From: Nitrosomonadales bacterium
GTDB taxonomy: Bacteria; Pseudomonadota; Gammaproteobacteria; Burkholderiales; Gallionellaceae
Direction of reading: 5' to 3'
Assembly (NCBI GenBank): GCA_016208015.1
Contig: JACQYW010000013.1
Coordinates: forward strand, 124,001-188,000
DNA length: 64,000 nucleotides
In this document: positions 46,474 through 56,478 of the stretch, in pieces
Position numbering within the stretch: the stretch's first letter is position 1
Layout of the letters: every line of letters starts with the position of its first letter
Made by a program: the position numbers and the translations under genes
Notes under the pieces: model-generated
Database searches by the model: none
What the model was told of the DNA's origin: nothing
Seen by the model: only the letters and a program-made list of their open reading frames with translations

Positions 46474-46509
46474 CGGAATTTTTGATTTGGTCTTGTTGCG
46501 GAGCAGTGT

Positions 46510-46857
46510 GTGGAAACTATAGTTTGGGTAGTGCATGTGATAACGGCGGTGGTGTTGATCGGTCTGGTGCTGATCCAGCACGGCAAGGGTGCGGACATGG
46601 GAGCGGCCTTCGGTTCCGGTTCGGCAGGTAGCCTGTTCGGTTCCAGCGGTTCCGCCAACTTTCTGAGTCGCAGCACGGCAGTCGCTGCAACGGTCTTTTT
46701 CATCACCAGTCTGGCTTTGACCTATCTGTATGCCACGCCGGTCAAGCAGCAGGGCGTGATGGATAAGGTCGATGTGCAAACGCTGGAACAGCAGGCGGTG
46801 CCCGCTCCGGCCATCGTGGATACAGGCGATTCAAAATCGCAACAGATACCAAAATAA
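46510..46857 (+). CDS. secG: Preprotein translocase subunit SecG
   Basis: A 115-residue inner-membrane subunit of SecYEG with two helices. The connecting loop holds the family sequence [34 protein letters not shown]-type motif (shown in part: [13 protein letters not shown]). The start is GTG 46510. The C-terminal 40 residues are hydrophilic and longer than the minimal family core. It sits between tpiA and tRNA-Leu, the usual betaproteobacterial order. Confidence 0.93.
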   Translation: METIVWVVHVITAVVLIGLVLIQHGKGADMGAAFGSGSAGSLFGSSGSANFLSRSTAVAATVFFITSLALTYLYATPVKQQGVMDKVDVQTLEQQAVPAPAIVDTGDSKSQQIPK

Positions 46858-46876
46858 TAATAAATTAAAGTAACAA

Positions 46877-46963
46877 GCGGAGTTGGCGGAATTGGTAGAC
46901 GCGCAGCCTTGAGGTGGCTGTGTCCGAAAGGACGTGAGGGTTCGAGTCCCTTGCCCCGCACCA
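46877..46963 (+). tRNA. tRNA-Leu (anticodon GAG)
   Basis: An 87-base class II tRNA including encoded CCA. The acceptor starts GCGGAGT and ends GCCCCGC-A-CCA, with one A-C mismatch at the fifth pair. The D-arm (ttggtaga), anticodon stem gcagc/gctgt with loop ttGAGgt, a variable arm with gtcc/ggac, and the T-loop ttcgagt are all present. It reads CUC/CUU leucine codons. Confidence 0.95.
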
Positions 46964-47043
46964 GATCCTTATAGAACCGAAAGTCTGCGGACTGAAGGTC
47001 GGAAAAGAACTTAAAAAACTTAGAGTAGCATTCTGCGCTCCGC

Positions 47044-47049
47044 TATATT
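47044..47049 (+). promoter_or_regulatory. Possible -10 box for the nuo operon
   Basis: TATATT lies 30 bases before the nuoA ATG in the 115-base gap after the tRNA. No good -35 is visible (ttagag at 47020-47025, 18 bases away). The strong GAGGAGGGGG ribosome-binding site of nuoA follows at 47061-47070. Confidence 0.35.
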
Positions 47050-47078
47050 GGGAGCCTACAGAGGAGGGGGACTCAAAG

Positions 47079-47435
47079 ATGTTGGAAAATTATTTTCCGG
47101 TTCTGCTATTCATCGGCATCGCGCTCGTCATGGGTGTGGTGCCTTTGGTGTTGGGCATGCTGGTCGGCCCGCACCGTCCCGACGAAAAGAAACTCTCCCC
47201 CTACGAATGCGGCTTTGAAGCTTTCGAAGATGCGCGCATGAAGTTCGACGTGCGTTTTTATCTCGTCGCTATCTTGTTCATCCTGTTCGATCTCGAGATC
47301 GCCTTCCTTTTCCCCTGGGCGATCGTGCTCAAGGAGATCGGCACCTTCGGTTTCGTTTCCATGATGATCTTCCTGGCCATCCTGGTGGTTGGTTTTGTCT
47401 ACGAATGGATGAAAGGGGCCCTGGAATGGGAATAG
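47079..47435 (+). CDS. nuoA: NADH-quinone oxidoreductase subunit A
   Basis: A 118-residue membrane subunit of complex I with three helices. The conserved loop [36 protein letters not shown]-type sequence is present (core: [17 protein letters not shown]). First gene of the 14-gene nuo operon, with a very good GAGGAGG ribosome-binding site. It overlaps nuoB by 10 bases. Confidence 0.97.
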   Translation: MLENYFPVLLFIGIALVMGVVPLVLGMLVGPHRPDEKKLSPYECGFEAFEDARMKFDVRFYLVAILFILFDLEIAFLFPWAIVLKEIGTFGFVSMMIFLAILVVGFVYEWMKGALEWE

Positions 47436-47905
47436 AAGGCATTCTGGAGAAGGGCTTCGTCACCACCTCTGCGGATACGGTGATCAACTACATGCGCACC
47501 GGCTCGCTGTGGCCGATGACTTTCGGTCTTGCCTGCTGCGCGGTGGAGATGATGCATGCCGCCCTGCCGCGCTATGACCTCGACCGTTTCGGCGCCGGTG
47601 CTTTCCGCCCCAGTCCGCGCCAGTCCGACGTGATGATCGTGGCCGGAACGCTGTGCAACAAGATGGCCCCCGCTTTGCGCAAAGTGTACGACCAGATGGC
47701 CGAACCGCGCTGGGTGATCTCCATGGGTTCCTGCGCCAACGGCGGCGGCTACTACCATTACTCCTATTCCGTGGTGCGCGGCTGCGACCGCATCGTGCCG
47801 GTCGACATCTACGTTCCCGGCTGTCCCCCGACCGCCGAGGCGCTGCTCTACGGCATCATCCAGTTGCAGAACAAGATCAAACGAACCAACACCATCGCGC
47901 GCTAG
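47426..47905 (+). CDS. nuoB: NADH-quinone oxidoreductase subunit B
   Basis: A 159-residue peripheral subunit carrying cluster N2, next to the quinone site. The four ligand cysteines are in [21 protein letters not shown] and VPGCPPT. The ATG at 47426 gives the family start [11 protein letters not shown]; an earlier in-frame ATG at 47405 lies deep inside nuoA and is not used. Confidence 0.97.
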   Translation: MGIEGILEKGFVTTSADTVINYMRTGSLWPMTFGLACCAVEMMHAALPRYDLDRFGAGAFRPSPRQSDVMIVAGTLCNKMAPALRKVYDQMAEPRWVISMGSCANGGGYYHYSYSVVRGCDRIVPVDIYVPGCPPTAEALLYGIIQLQNKIKRTNTIAR

Positions 47906-47911
47906 GATGAT

Positions 47912-48541
47912 ATGGCTACCGACCTGAACATACTGTCCTCAAATTTGAACGAAGCTTTCTCGGGCAAAGTAGTCAGCCTGGAAGAGCGTCTGGGTGAACT
48001 CACCCTGGTGGTGAAGGCGAGCGACATGCTGGCCGTGTTCACGCGCCTGCGCGACGATGCCGATCTGCGTTTCGAGGAACTCATCGACGTCTGCGGCATC
48101 GACTATTCCACGTACGGAAGTGAGACCTGCGAGGACGGCAAGTACCTGCCCGATGCGCCGCGCGCGGGTTCGCGATTCGCCGCCGTCTATCATCTGCTTT
48201 CGATCACCCACAACATGCGTTTGCGCGTGCGCGTGTTCGCCGAAGAAGATGAAATGCCCATCGTCGACTCGGTCACCGGCATTTGGCCTGCGGCCAACTG
48301 GTTCGAGCGCGAAGCCTTCGATCTTTACGGCATCATCTTCGTCGGCCACCCCGACCTGCGCCGCATCCTCACCGATTACGGTTTCGTCGGCAATCCGTTC
48401 CGCAAGGACTTCCCGCTGTCCGGCACGGTCGAGATGCGCTATGACGCCGCGCAGCAGCGCGTGGTGTATGAGCCGGTGACGGTCGAGCCGCGCGAGATCA
48501 CGCCGCGCACCATGCGCGAAGAGAATTACGGTCGTTCCTGA
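47912..48541 (+). CDS. nuoC: NADH-quinone oxidoreductase subunit C
   Basis: A 209-residue 30-kDa subunit of the hydrophilic arm. The signature [22 protein letters not shown] and [17 protein letters not shown] region is intact. It is separate from nuoD, unlike the fused NuoCD of enterics. AGGA lies 5 bases before the ATG. Confidence 0.97.
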   Translation: MATDLNILSSNLNEAFSGKVVSLEERLGELTLVVKASDMLAVFTRLRDDADLRFEELIDVCGIDYSTYGSETCEDGKYLPDAPRAGSRFAAVYHLLSITHNMRLRVRVFAEEDEMPIVDSVTGIWPAANWFEREAFDLYGIIFVGHPDLRRILTDYGFVGNPFRKDFPLSGTVEMRYDAAQQRVVYEPVTVEPREITPRTMREENYGRS

Positions 48542-48562
48542 ACGAATCAATAAGGCAACGTT

Positions 48563-49816
48563 ATGGCTGAGATCAAGAATTACACCATGAACTTTGGCCC
48601 GCAGCATCCTGCGGCGCACGGCGTGTTGCGTCTGGTGCTGGAGCTGGACGGCGAAGTGATCGAGCGCGCCGATCCGCACATCGGCCTGCTGCACCGCGCC
48701 ACCGAGAAGCTGGCCGAACACAAGACCTTCCTGCAGACCGTTCCCTATATGGACCGTCTGGACTACGTGTCCATGATGCTCAACGAGCATGCGTATGTGA
48801 TGGCGGTGGAGAAACTGGCCGGCATCGAAGTGCCGATACGCGCGCAATATATCCGCGTCATGTACGACGAGATCACCCGCATCCTTAACCACCTGCTGTG
48901 GCTGGGTGCGTCCGGCATCGACCTCGGCGCGATGACCATGTTCTTCTACACCTTCCGTGAGCGCGAAGACCTGCTGGACGCCTATGAGGCGGTATCCGGT
49001 GCGCGCCTGCACGCGGCCTACTATCGTCCGGGCGGCGTTTATCGCGATCTGCCGGACAGCATGCCGCAATACGAGGCGAGCAAGGTGCACAATGCGGCTG
49101 CCGTGAAGAAGATGAACGAGAATCGCCAAGGTTCCCTGCTCGATTTCCTGGAAGACTTCACCAACCGTTTCCCCGGCTACGTCGACGAATACGAGACGCT
49201 GCTGACCGACAACCGCATCTGGAAACAGCGCACTGTGGGTATCGGCGTGGTGTCGCCGGAGCGCGCGCTGGCGCTGGGCTTCACCGGTCCGATGCTGCGC
49301 GGTTCCGGTGTGGTGTGGGACCTGCGCAAGAAGCAGCCGTACGAAGTCTACGACCGCATCGATTTCGACATCCCGGTCGGCGTCGAGGGCGATTGCTACG
49401 ACCGTTATCTGGTGCGCGTGGAAGAGATGAGGCAAAGCAACCGCATCATCAAACAATGCATAGACTGGCTGCGCAAGAATCCCGGTCCGGTCATGGCGGA
49501 CAACCACAAGTTCGCCCCGCCCAGGCGCGAGTCCATGAAACAGAACATGGAAGAGCTGATCCACCACTTCAAGCTGTTCAGCGAGGGTTTCCATGTGCCC
49601 GCGGGCGAAGCGTATTCCGCCGTCGAGCATGCCAAGGGCGAGTTCGGCATCTACCTGGTGTCGGACGGCGCCAACAAGCCTTACCGCATGAAAATACGCG
49701 CACCCGGCTTCTCGCACCTCTCCAGCCTCAACGAGATGACGAAAGGCCACATGATCGCCGACGTGGTGGCGATCATCGGTACACAGGACATCGTTTTCGG
49801 GGAGATAGACCGCTGA
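48563..49816 (+). CDS. nuoD: NADH-quinone oxidoreductase subunit D
   Basis: A 417-residue 49-kDa subunit forming the quinone pocket with NuoB. It starts with [23 protein letters not shown]-type sequence (core: [19 protein letters not shown]) and ends in the conserved DIVFGEIDR. The quinone-site His and Tyr regions ([18 protein letters not shown]) are present. The stop overlaps the nuoE ATG by one base. Confidence 0.98.
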   Translation: MAEIKNYTMNFGPQHPAAHGVLRLVLELDGEVIERADPHIGLLHRATEKLAEHKTFLQTVPYMDRLDYVSMMLNEHAYVMAVEKLAGIEVPIRAQYIRVMYDEITRILNHLLWLGASGIDLGAMTMFFYTFREREDLLDAYEAVSGARLHAAYYRPGGVYRDLPDSMPQYEASKVHNAAAVKKMNENRQGSLLDFLEDFTNRFPGYVDEYETLLTDNRIWKQRTVGIGVVSPERALALGFTGPMLRGSGVVWDLRKKQPYEVYDRIDFDIPVGVEGDCYDRYLVRVEEMRQSNRIIKQCIDWLRKNPGPVMADNHKFAPPRRESMKQNMEELIHHFKLFSEGFHVPAGEAYSAVEHAKGEFGIYLVSDGANKPYRMKIRAPGFSHLSSLNEMTKGHMIADVVAIIGTQDIVFGEIDR

Positions 49817-50295
49817 TGTTATCGCTACAGATCACCGCGCTCATCGACAAAGAGCTGAAGAAATATCCCGCCGACCAGCGCCAATCTGCCGTGATGGCGG
49901 CGTTGCGTTTCGTGCAGGACGAGAAGGGCTGGATCGCATCCGCGGACATGGCCGACGTCGCCGCCTATCTGGGCATGCCGCAGATGGCGGTATACGAAGT
50001 GGCGACCTTCTACCACATGTATAACCTCAAGCCGATGGGCAAACACACGCTGACCGTATGCACCAACCTGTCGTGCCAGTTGTGCGGATCGGGCGATACG
50101 CTTGAACACCTCAACAAGCGTCTCGGCATCGGTCTGGGCGAAGTCACGCCGGACGGCAAGTACGGCTTGCGCGAAGGCGAGTGCATGGGCGCTTGCGTCG
50201 ATGCGCCCCTGCTCACCATCAACAACAAAAAAATGTGCGGTCGCCTGACCGGCGAGAAGATCGACCGGATCCTGGCAGAACTGGACAAACAATGA
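49816..50295 (+). CDS. nuoE: NADH-quinone oxidoreductase subunit E
   Basis: A 159-residue thioredoxin-fold subunit with the [2Fe-2S] cluster N1a. Ligands lie in [10 protein letters not shown] and CMGAC. An N-terminal helical bundle ([20 protein letters not shown]) precedes it. ATG 49816 overlaps the nuoD stop (TGATG), and its own stop overlaps nuoF (ATGA). Confidence 0.97.
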   Translation: MLSLQITALIDKELKKYPADQRQSAVMAALRFVQDEKGWIASADMADVAAYLGMPQMAVYEVATFYHMYNLKPMGKHTLTVCTNLSCQLCGSGDTLEHLNKRLGIGLGEVTPDGKYGLREGECMGACVDAPLLTINNKKMCGRLTGEKIDRILAELDKQ

Positions 50296-51557
50296 ACGCG
50301 CCCATCCTCCTCAACACCCTGCATTTCGACCAGCCGTGGACGCTGGAGAACTATCTCAAGGTCGGCGGTTACCAGGCACTGCGCAAAGTGCTGGCCGAGA
50401 AGATGTCGCCCGACACCATCATCGCCGAGGTGAAGGCCTCCGGCCTGCGCGGCCGCGGCGGTGCGGGATTTCCCACCGGCCTCAAGTGGAGTTTCATGCC
50501 GCGCAATTACCAGGGTGAGAAGTATCTGGTGTGCAATTCGGACGAGGGCGAGCCGGGGACCTGCAAGGACCGCGACATCCTGCGCTACAACCCGCACATG
50601 CTGATCGAGGGCATGGCCATCGCCGCCTACTGCATGGGCGTGAAGGCCGGCTACAACTATGTGCACGGCGAGATCTTCGAAGCCTACGAGCGCATGGAAG
50701 CCGCCTGCGAGGAAGCGCGCAAGGCCGGATATCTGGGCAAGAACATCCTGGGTTCCGATCTTGAGTTCGATCTGCACAACCATATGGGTTACGGCGCCTA
50801 CGTCTGCGGCGAAGAGACCGCGCTGCTCGAATCCATCGAGGGCAAGAAAGGCCAGCCGCGCTTCAAGCCGCCTTTTCCGGCCAGCTTCGGCCTGTACGGC
50901 AAGCCGACCACCATCAACAACACCGAGACCTTCGCCAGCATCCCCTGGATCATCGCCAACGGGGGCAAGAAGTTCGCCGACCTCGGCGTGCCCAACAGCG
51001 GCGGCATCAAGCTGTTTTCCATCTCGGGCCATGTGAACAAGCCCGGCAACTTCGAAGTGCCGATGGGTACTCCGTTCCGCACGCTGCTGGAAATGGCCGG
51101 CGGCGTGCGCAACGGCCACAAGCTGAAGGCGGTCATCCCCGGCGGTTCGTCGATGCCGGTGCTGCCCGCCGAGATCATGATGGATGTGAACATGGATTTC
51201 GACTCGTTGCAGAAGGCCGGATCCTATCTGGGTTCCGGCGCCATCATCGTGATGGACGAGACCACCTGCATGGTGAAGGCGCTGGAGCGTCTGTCCTATT
51301 TCTACTACGAAGAATCCTGCGGCCAGTGCACGCCCTGTCGCGAAGGCACCGGCTGGCTGTACCGCATCATCCACCGCATCGAGCACGGCGAGGGCAAACC
51401 GGAAGACCTGGATCTGCTGCTCGACCTGTGCAACAACATCGCCGGCCGCACCATCTGCGCCCTCGGCGACGCGGCGGCATGGCCGGTGCAGGGCATGCTC
51501 AAGCATTACCGCAATGAATTCGAATACCACATCGAGCACAAGCGCTGTCTGGTGTGA
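50292..51557 (+). CDS. nuoF: NADH-quinone oxidoreductase subunit F
   Basis: A 421-residue NADH-binding subunit with FMN and [4Fe-4S] cluster N3. The NADH/FMN motif [16 protein letters not shown] and [14 protein letters not shown] are conserved, as is [17 protein letters not shown]3 ligands are in [12 protein letters not shown] and a later Cys (TICALGD). The start at 50292 overlaps nuoE by four bases. Confidence 0.98.
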   Translation: MNAPILLNTLHFDQPWTLENYLKVGGYQALRKVLAEKMSPDTIIAEVKASGLRGRGGAGFPTGLKWSFMPRNYQGEKYLVCNSDEGEPGTCKDRDILRYNPHMLIEGMAIAAYCMGVKAGYNYVHGEIFEAYERMEAACEEARKAGYLGKNILGSDLEFDLHNHMGYGAYVCGEETALLESIEGKKGQPRFKPPFPASFGLYGKPTTINNTETFASIPWIIANGGKKFADLGVPNSGGIKLFSISGHVNKPGNFEVPMGTPFRTLLEMAGGVRNGHKLKAVIPGGSSMPVLPAEIMMDVNMDFDSLQKAGSYLGSGAIIVMDETTCMVKALERLSYFYYEESCGQCTPCREGTGWLYRIIHRIEHGEGKPEDLDLLLDLCNNIAGRTICALGDAAAWPVQGMLKHYRNEFEYHIEHKRCLV

Positions 51558-51579
51558 GGCTGAACGGAACAGGTGAGCA

Positions 51580-53886
51580 ATGATCAACATCGAAATCGAC
51601 GGTAAGCAGATCCAGACGGAAAACGGTTCCACGGTGATCGAGGCCGCGCATCAGGCCGGGATCAGCATTCCGCATTTCTGCTATCACAAGAAACTCTCCA
51701 TCGCCGCCAACTGCCGCATGTGCCTGGTGCAGGTCGAGAAGGCGCCCAAGCCGCTGCCCGCCTGCGCCACGCCGGTCACCGAAGGCATGAAGGTGTTCAC
51801 CCATTCCGAACAGGCCGTGAAAGCGCAGAAGGGCGTGATGGAATTCCTGCTGGTGAACCATCCGCTGGATTGCCCGATCTGCGACCAGGGCGGCGAGTGC
51901 ATGCTGCAGGACATGTCGGTCGGCTACGGCGGAGGTCAATCGCGCTATCACGAAGAGAAGCGCGTGGTGCTGGCCAAGGACATCGGCCCGCTGGTGTCGG
52001 CGGAAGAGATGAGCCGCTGCATCAACTGCACGCGCTGCGTGCGTTTCGGCGTGGAGATCGCCGGACAGATGGAGCTGGGGCAGGCCTTCCGCGGCGAACA
52101 TGCCGAGATCGTGTCTTTCGTCTCGGGCACGGTGGATTCCGAACTCTCCGGCAACATGATCGACCTGTGCCCGGTGGGAGCTTTGACCAGCAAGCCGTTC
52201 CGCTACAAGGCGCGCAGCTGGGAACTGTCGCGCCGCCGCTCGGTGAGCGCGCACGACAGTCTTGGTTCCGGCCTGGCCGTGCAGACCAAGAACAACCGTG
52301 TGCTGCGCGTGTTGCCGATCGAGAACGAGGACATCAACGAGTGCTGGCTGTCCGACAAGGACCGCTTCGCCTACGAAGGCTTGAACACGGCCGACCGCCT
52401 GACCAAGCCGATGATCAAGCAGGACGGCAAGTGGCAGGAAGTGGAATGGCAGGTCGCGCTGGAGTATGCCGCCAACGGTCTGCGCCACATCGCCAACGGT
52501 GCCGGAGCCGAACAGATCGGTGCTCTGGCCACCGCCAACTCCACGCTGGAGGAACTCTATCTGTTGCAAAAACTCATGCGCGGCATCGGCAGCGACAACG
52601 TCGATTTCCGTCTGCGCCAGTCCGATTTCAGCGGCGACGTCAAACAGCAGGGCGCGCCCTGGTTGGGAATGTCGGTCGCCGATATCAGCCGCGCCGACCG
52701 CCTGCTGGTCGTCGGCAGCTTCCTGCGCAAGGATCATCCGCTACTGGCGGCGCGCATCCGCCGTGCGGCGCGGAAAGGCGCGCAGATCAACATTATCCAT
52801 TCCGCCGATGACGACCTGCTGATGCACGTGGCACACAAAGCCATCGTCGCGCCGGACGCGCTGGTGGAGGCATTGACGCAAGTGTCGAAAGCGCTGGCGT
52901 CGGAGAAGCAGGGGCAAAGCGCCAGCGGTGAAGCAGGCGCGATCGCCAGGAGTCTGGCCGGCGGCGAACGCGTCGCCGTGCTGCTCGGCAATTTCGCGCA
53001 ACAGCATCCGCAAGCCGCACAACTGCAAGCGTTGGCGCAACAGATCGCCGCGTTGAGCAACGGCAAGTTCGGCTTCCTCGGTGAAGCGGCCAACAGCGTC
53101 GGCGGCTATCTTGCGCAGGCCGTGCCGGGTACCAAGGGAATGAACGCTGCCGCCATGCTGGCGACGCCGCGCAAGGCCTATGTGTTGCTCAATGTCGAGC
53201 CGGAACTGGATTGCGCCGATCCGCAACAGGCTGTTGCCGCGATGCAGGCTGCCGATCTGGTGATCGCGCTGTCTGCCTACAAACACCATGCGACGGAATA
53301 TGCCGATGTGCTGCTGCCCATCGCACCGTATACCGAGACTTCGGGCACCTTCGTCAGTACCGAAGGGCGCGTGCAAAGTTTCAAGGGCGCGGTCAAACCG
53401 CTGGGCGAAACGCGTCCGGCCTGGAAGGTGCTGCGCGTGCTGGGCAATCTGCTCAAGGTCGACGGTTTCGGGCAGGACACTTCCGAGGCCGTGCGCGACG
53501 AAGTGTTGCAGGGCGTGGATGTCTCCGCCAAATTGAACAACGCCATCGGCGGTGTCGAAGCCAAGGCTGCACCCGCCTCCAGCGGTCTGCAACGTGTCGC
53601 CGATGTGCCGATCTACGCTACCGATGCCGTGGTGCGCCGTTCCGCGCCGTTACAGGCGACGGCTGACGCCGCGATCCCGCAGGTCCGCATGCACGGCGAA
53701 GAGCTGAAGAAGCTGGGCGTGCAATCGGGCGAGGTGGTCAAGGTCGGACAGGGGCAGGGCAGTGTGCAGCTGTTCGCCGTGGCGGACGATAAACTGCCCA
53801 GAGGCGTGGTGCGTGTGGCTGCAGGCCATGCGGCAACGGTGGCTTTGGGTGCGATGTTTGGAACGATCACAGTGGAGCGCGCATGA
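51580..53886 (+). CDS. nuoG: NADH-quinone oxidoreductase subunit G
   Basis: A 768-residue subunit with the electron wire. N-terminal clusters: N1b ([2Fe-2S]; [15 protein letters not shown]), N5 ([14 protein letters not shown]) and N4 ([11 protein letters not shown] ... DLCPVGAL). Next comes an inactive molybdopterin-oxidoreductase-like domain. The position where E. coli-type NuoG has the extra N7 cluster reads [18 protein letters not shown] without cysteines, as in mitochondrial NDUFS1. The C-terminal part is Ala-rich and variable. AGGTG precedes the ATG. Confidence 0.97.
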   Translation: MINIEIDGKQIQTENGSTVIEAAHQAGISIPHFCYHKKLSIAANCRMCLVQVEKAPKPLPACATPVTEGMKVFTHSEQAVKAQKGVMEFLLVNHPLDCPICDQGGECMLQDMSVGYGGGQSRYHEEKRVVLAKDIGPLVSAEEMSRCINCTRCVRFGVEIAGQMELGQAFRGEHAEIVSFVSGTVDSELSGNMIDLCPVGALTSKPFRYKARSWELSRRRSVSAHDSLGSGLAVQTKNNRVLRVLPIENEDINECWLSDKDRFAYEGLNTADRLTKPMIKQDGKWQEVEWQVALEYAANGLRHIANGAGAEQIGALATANSTLEELYLLQKLMRGIGSDNVDFRLRQSDFSGDVKQQGAPWLGMSVADISRADRLLVVGSFLRKDHPLLAARIRRAARKGAQINIIHSADDDLLMHVAHKAIVAPDALVEALTQVSKALASEKQGQSASGEAGAIARSLAGGERVAVLLGNFAQQHPQAAQLQALAQQIAALSNGKFGFLGEAANSVGGYLAQAVPGTKGMNAAAMLATPRKAYVLLNVEPELDCADPQQAVAAMQAADLVIALSAYKHHATEYADVLLPIAPYTETSGTFVSTEGRVQSFKGAVKPLGETRPAWKVLRVLGNLLKVDGFGQDTSEAVRDEVLQGVDVSAKLNNAIGGVEAKAAPASSGLQRVADVPIYATDAVVRRSAPLQATADAAIPQVRMHGEELKKLGVQSGEVVKVGQGQGSVQLFAVADDKLPRGVVRVAAGHAATVALGAMFGTITVERA

Positions 53887-54983
53887 TGGAAGCTCAAGCC
53901 CTGCAATTGGTAGAGTCGCTCTTGAGCTTCTTGGGTCTCTGGGAACTGTTGCGCGGATTCATCGAACCCGCCTGGCATGTGGTGTGGACTGTGCTGAAGA
54001 TATTCGCCATCATCCTGCCGATCATGGGCGGTGTGGCTTACTACACGCTGGCCGAGCGCAAGGTGCTGGGTTTCATGCAGGTGCGTCCCGGCCCCAACCG
54101 CGTGGGTTATTGGGGGCTGCTGCAACCCGTCGCCGACGGCCTCAAGCTGCTGTGCAAAGAAATCATCATCCCGACCAACTCGAACAAGTTCCTGTTCCTC
54201 GCCGCACCCGTGCTGGCGCTGACGCCCGCGCTGGCGGCCTGGGCGGTGATCCCGTTCGACGACGGCATGATCCTGGCCGACGTGAATGCGGGCCTGCTCT
54301 ACCTGCTGGCGATGACTTCGCTCGGCGTGTACGGCATCATCATCGCGGGTTGGGCATCCAACTCCAAATACGCTTTCCTCGGTGCCTTGCGCTCCGCCGC
54401 GCAGATCGTGTCCTATGAGCTGGCCATGGGCTTCGCGCTGGTGTGCGTGCTGCTGGCAGCACAGAGCATGAACATGGGCGACATCGTGCGCGGACAACAG
54501 AGCGAATACGGCCTGTTCGGCTGGTACTGGATCCCGCTGTTCCCCATGCTGGTGGTGTACTTCATCGCCGGTGTGGCCGAGACCAACCGCGCGCCGTTCG
54601 ATATGGCCGAAGGCGAGTCCGAGATCGTGGCCGGTTTCCACGTCGAATATTCCGGCATGGGTTTCGCGCTGTTCTTCCTGGCCGAATACGCCAACATGAT
54701 CCTGATCGCGGCACTGAGTTCGGTCATGTTCCTTGGCGGCTGGCTCAATCCCTTCCAGGGCTGGCCGGTGCTGGGTGAATTGACCGCCTGGGTGCCCGGA
54801 CTGGTCTGGATGCTGGGCAAGATGTCCATCTTCCTGTTCCTGTTCCTGTGGCTGCGCGCGACTTTCCCGCGTTACCGCTACGACCAGTTGATGCGTCTGG
54901 GCTGGAAGGTGTTCATCCCGCTGACGCTGGTATGGGTGGTCGTGGTCGCCACATGGATGCAGACGCCCTGGTGGCTCTGGTAA
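53883..54983 (+). CDS. nuoH: NADH-quinone oxidoreductase subunit H
   Basis: A 366-residue membrane subunit linking the arms at the quinone tunnel, eight helices. Conserved sequences: [20 protein letters not shown], the acidic loop [20 protein letters not shown] and [14 protein letters not shown]. The first ATG (53883) overlaps the nuoG stop; a second ATG at 53886 is equally possible. Confidence 0.97.
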   Translation: MMEAQALQLVESLLSFLGLWELLRGFIEPAWHVVWTVLKIFAIILPIMGGVAYYTLAERKVLGFMQVRPGPNRVGYWGLLQPVADGLKLLCKEIIIPTNSNKFLFLAAPVLALTPALAAWAVIPFDDGMILADVNAGLLYLLAMTSLGVYGIIIAGWASNSKYAFLGALRSAAQIVSYELAMGFALVCVLLAAQSMNMGDIVRGQQSEYGLFGWYWIPLFPMLVVYFIAGVAETNRAPFDMAEGESEIVAGFHVEYSGMGFALFFLAEYANMILIAALSSVMFLGGWLNPFQGWPVLGELTAWVPGLVWMLGKMSIFLFLFLWLRATFPRYRYDQLMRLGWKVFIPLTLVWVVVVATWMQTPWWLW

Positions 54984-55000
54984 ATGGCCGAGGACAGAAA

Positions 55001-55489
55001 ATGAAAAACCTCATCGATTTCTTCAAGAGTTTCCTGCTGCTCGAACTGCTCAAGGGCATGTCGGTGACCGGCAAGTATTTTTTCGCGCGCCATGTCACCG
55101 TCGAGTATCCGGAAGAAAAGACGCCGCAGAGTTTCCGTTTCCGCGGCCTGCACGCGCAGCGCCGCTATCCCAACGGTGAGGAACGCTGCATCGGTTGCAA
55201 ACTGTGCGAAGCGGTGTGCCCGGCGCTGGCGATCAAGATCGAAGTGGCGGAGCGCGCCGATGGCACCCGCCGCACCACGCAATACGACATCGACCTGGTC
55301 AAGTGCATCTTCTGCGGCTTCTGCGAGGAATCCTGCCCGGTCGATGCCATCGTCGAGACGCGCATCTACGAATACCACGGCGAGAACCGTGGCGACCTGT
55401 ATTACACCAAGGCCATGCTGCTGGCGAATGGTGACAAGCACGAAGCGCAGATCGCCGCAGATCGTGCCGCCGATGCCAAGTACCGGTAA
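55001..55489 (+). CDS. nuoI: NADH-quinone oxidoreductase subunit I
   Basis: A 162-residue 8Fe ferredoxin-like subunit with clusters N6a and N6b. Two full CxxCxxCxxxCP sets are seen: [12 protein letters not shown] and [12 protein letters not shown]. The N-terminal amphipathic helix ([17 protein letters not shown]) attaches it to the membrane arm. ATG 55001 gives the family start; the open frame earlier lies inside nuoH. Confidence 0.97.
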   Translation: MKNLIDFFKSFLLLELLKGMSVTGKYFFARHVTVEYPEEKTPQSFRFRGLHAQRRYPNGEERCIGCKLCEAVCPALAIKIEVAERADGTRRTTQYDIDLVKCIFCGFCEESCPVDAIVETRIYEYHGENRGDLYYTKAMLLANGDKHEAQIAADRAADAKYR

Positions 55490-55503
55490 ATTGAGGAAGC
55501 ACC

Positions 55504-56151
55504 ATGAACTTTGAGACCGTCCTGTTCTATCTCTTTGCCGCCGTGACCGTGTTCGCGGCGCTGCGCGTGATCACTGCACGCAACCCGCTGCACGCCGTGC
55601 TGTTCCTGGTGCTGGCCTTCGTCAGCAGCGCGGGCATCTGGATGCTGCTGGAGGCCGAATTCCTCGCCATCGCGCTGGTGCTGGTGTACGTCGGCGCGGT
55701 GATGGTGCTGTTCCTGTTCGTGGTGATGATGCTGGACATCAATATCGAGCAGCTGCGCAAGGGATTCTGGCAATGGCTGCCTTTGGGCGGCTTGCTGGCC
55801 GCGCTGATCGGGGTGCAGATGGTGTGGGTGCTGGGTGCCGACGAGATCTCCGCCGGGACGACCGCCGTCAAGCATGCGGCCGATTACAGCAATACCAAAG
55901 AACTGGGCCGCCTGATCTATACCGACTATGTCTACCCGTTCGAGATCGCAGCGGTGCTGCTGCTGGTGGCGATGGTTGCCGCGATCGCGCTGACGCTGCG
56001 CAAACGCCGCGATACAAAGCGCCAAGATGTCAATAAACAGGTCAAGGTCAGACGGGAAGATCGCGTGCGCATCGTATCCGTACCTTCCGCACGTCAGGTC
56101 GAGTCGGTGCAGGAAGCCGCCGCTTCGAACCACGGACACACCGCAGATTAA
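55504..56151 (+). CDS. nuoJ: NADH-quinone oxidoreductase subunit J
   Basis: A 215-residue membrane subunit with five helices. The conserved LEAEFLAIALVLVYVGAVMVLFLFVVMM-type segment (core: YVGAVMVLFLFVVMML) forms the pi-bulge helix used in coupling. The C-terminal 40 residues are hydrophilic and charged, more than in E. coli NuoJ. GAGGAAGCACC precedes the ATG. Confidence 0.96.
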   Translation: MNFETVLFYLFAAVTVFAALRVITARNPLHAVLFLVLAFVSSAGIWMLLEAEFLAIALVLVYVGAVMVLFLFVVMMLDINIEQLRKGFWQWLPLGGLLAALIGVQMVWVLGADEISAGTTAVKHAADYSNTKELGRLIYTDYVYPFEIAAVLLLVAMVAAIALTLRKRRDTKRQDVNKQVKVRREDRVRIVSVPSARQVESVQEAAASNHGHTAD

Positions 56152-56166
56152 GGCAAAGGGGAGAGC

Positions 56167-56478
56167 ATGTTGAGTCTGGGTCTATCGCATTACCTGATAC
56201 TGAGCGCGGTGCTGTTCGCCATCAGCGTGGTCGGCATCTTCCTCAACCGCAAGAACCTCATCGTGCTGCTGATGGCGATCGAGCTGATGCTGCTGGCGGT
56301 GAACACCAACTTCGTCGCGTTCTCGCATTACCTGAACGACACGGCGGGGCAGGTCTTCGTGTTCTTCATCCTCACCGTGGCGGCCGCGGAAGCGGCGATC
56401 GGCCTGGCGATCCTGGTGGTGCTGTTCCGCAATCTGCGCACCATCAATGTCGATGATCTTGGCAGCCTGAAAGGTTGA
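56167..56478 (+). CDS. nuoK: NADH-quinone oxidoreductase subunit K
   Basis: A 103-residue MrpC-like subunit with three helices. The two buried glutamates of the proton path are in [15 protein letters not shown] and [21 protein letters not shown] precedes the ATG. The stop overlaps the nuoL ATG by one base. Confidence 0.96.
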   Translation: MLSLGLSHYLILSAVLFAISVVGIFLNRKNLIVLLMAIELMLLAVNTNFVAFSHYLNDTAGQVFVFFILTVAAAEAAIGLAILVVLFRNLRTINVDDLGSLKG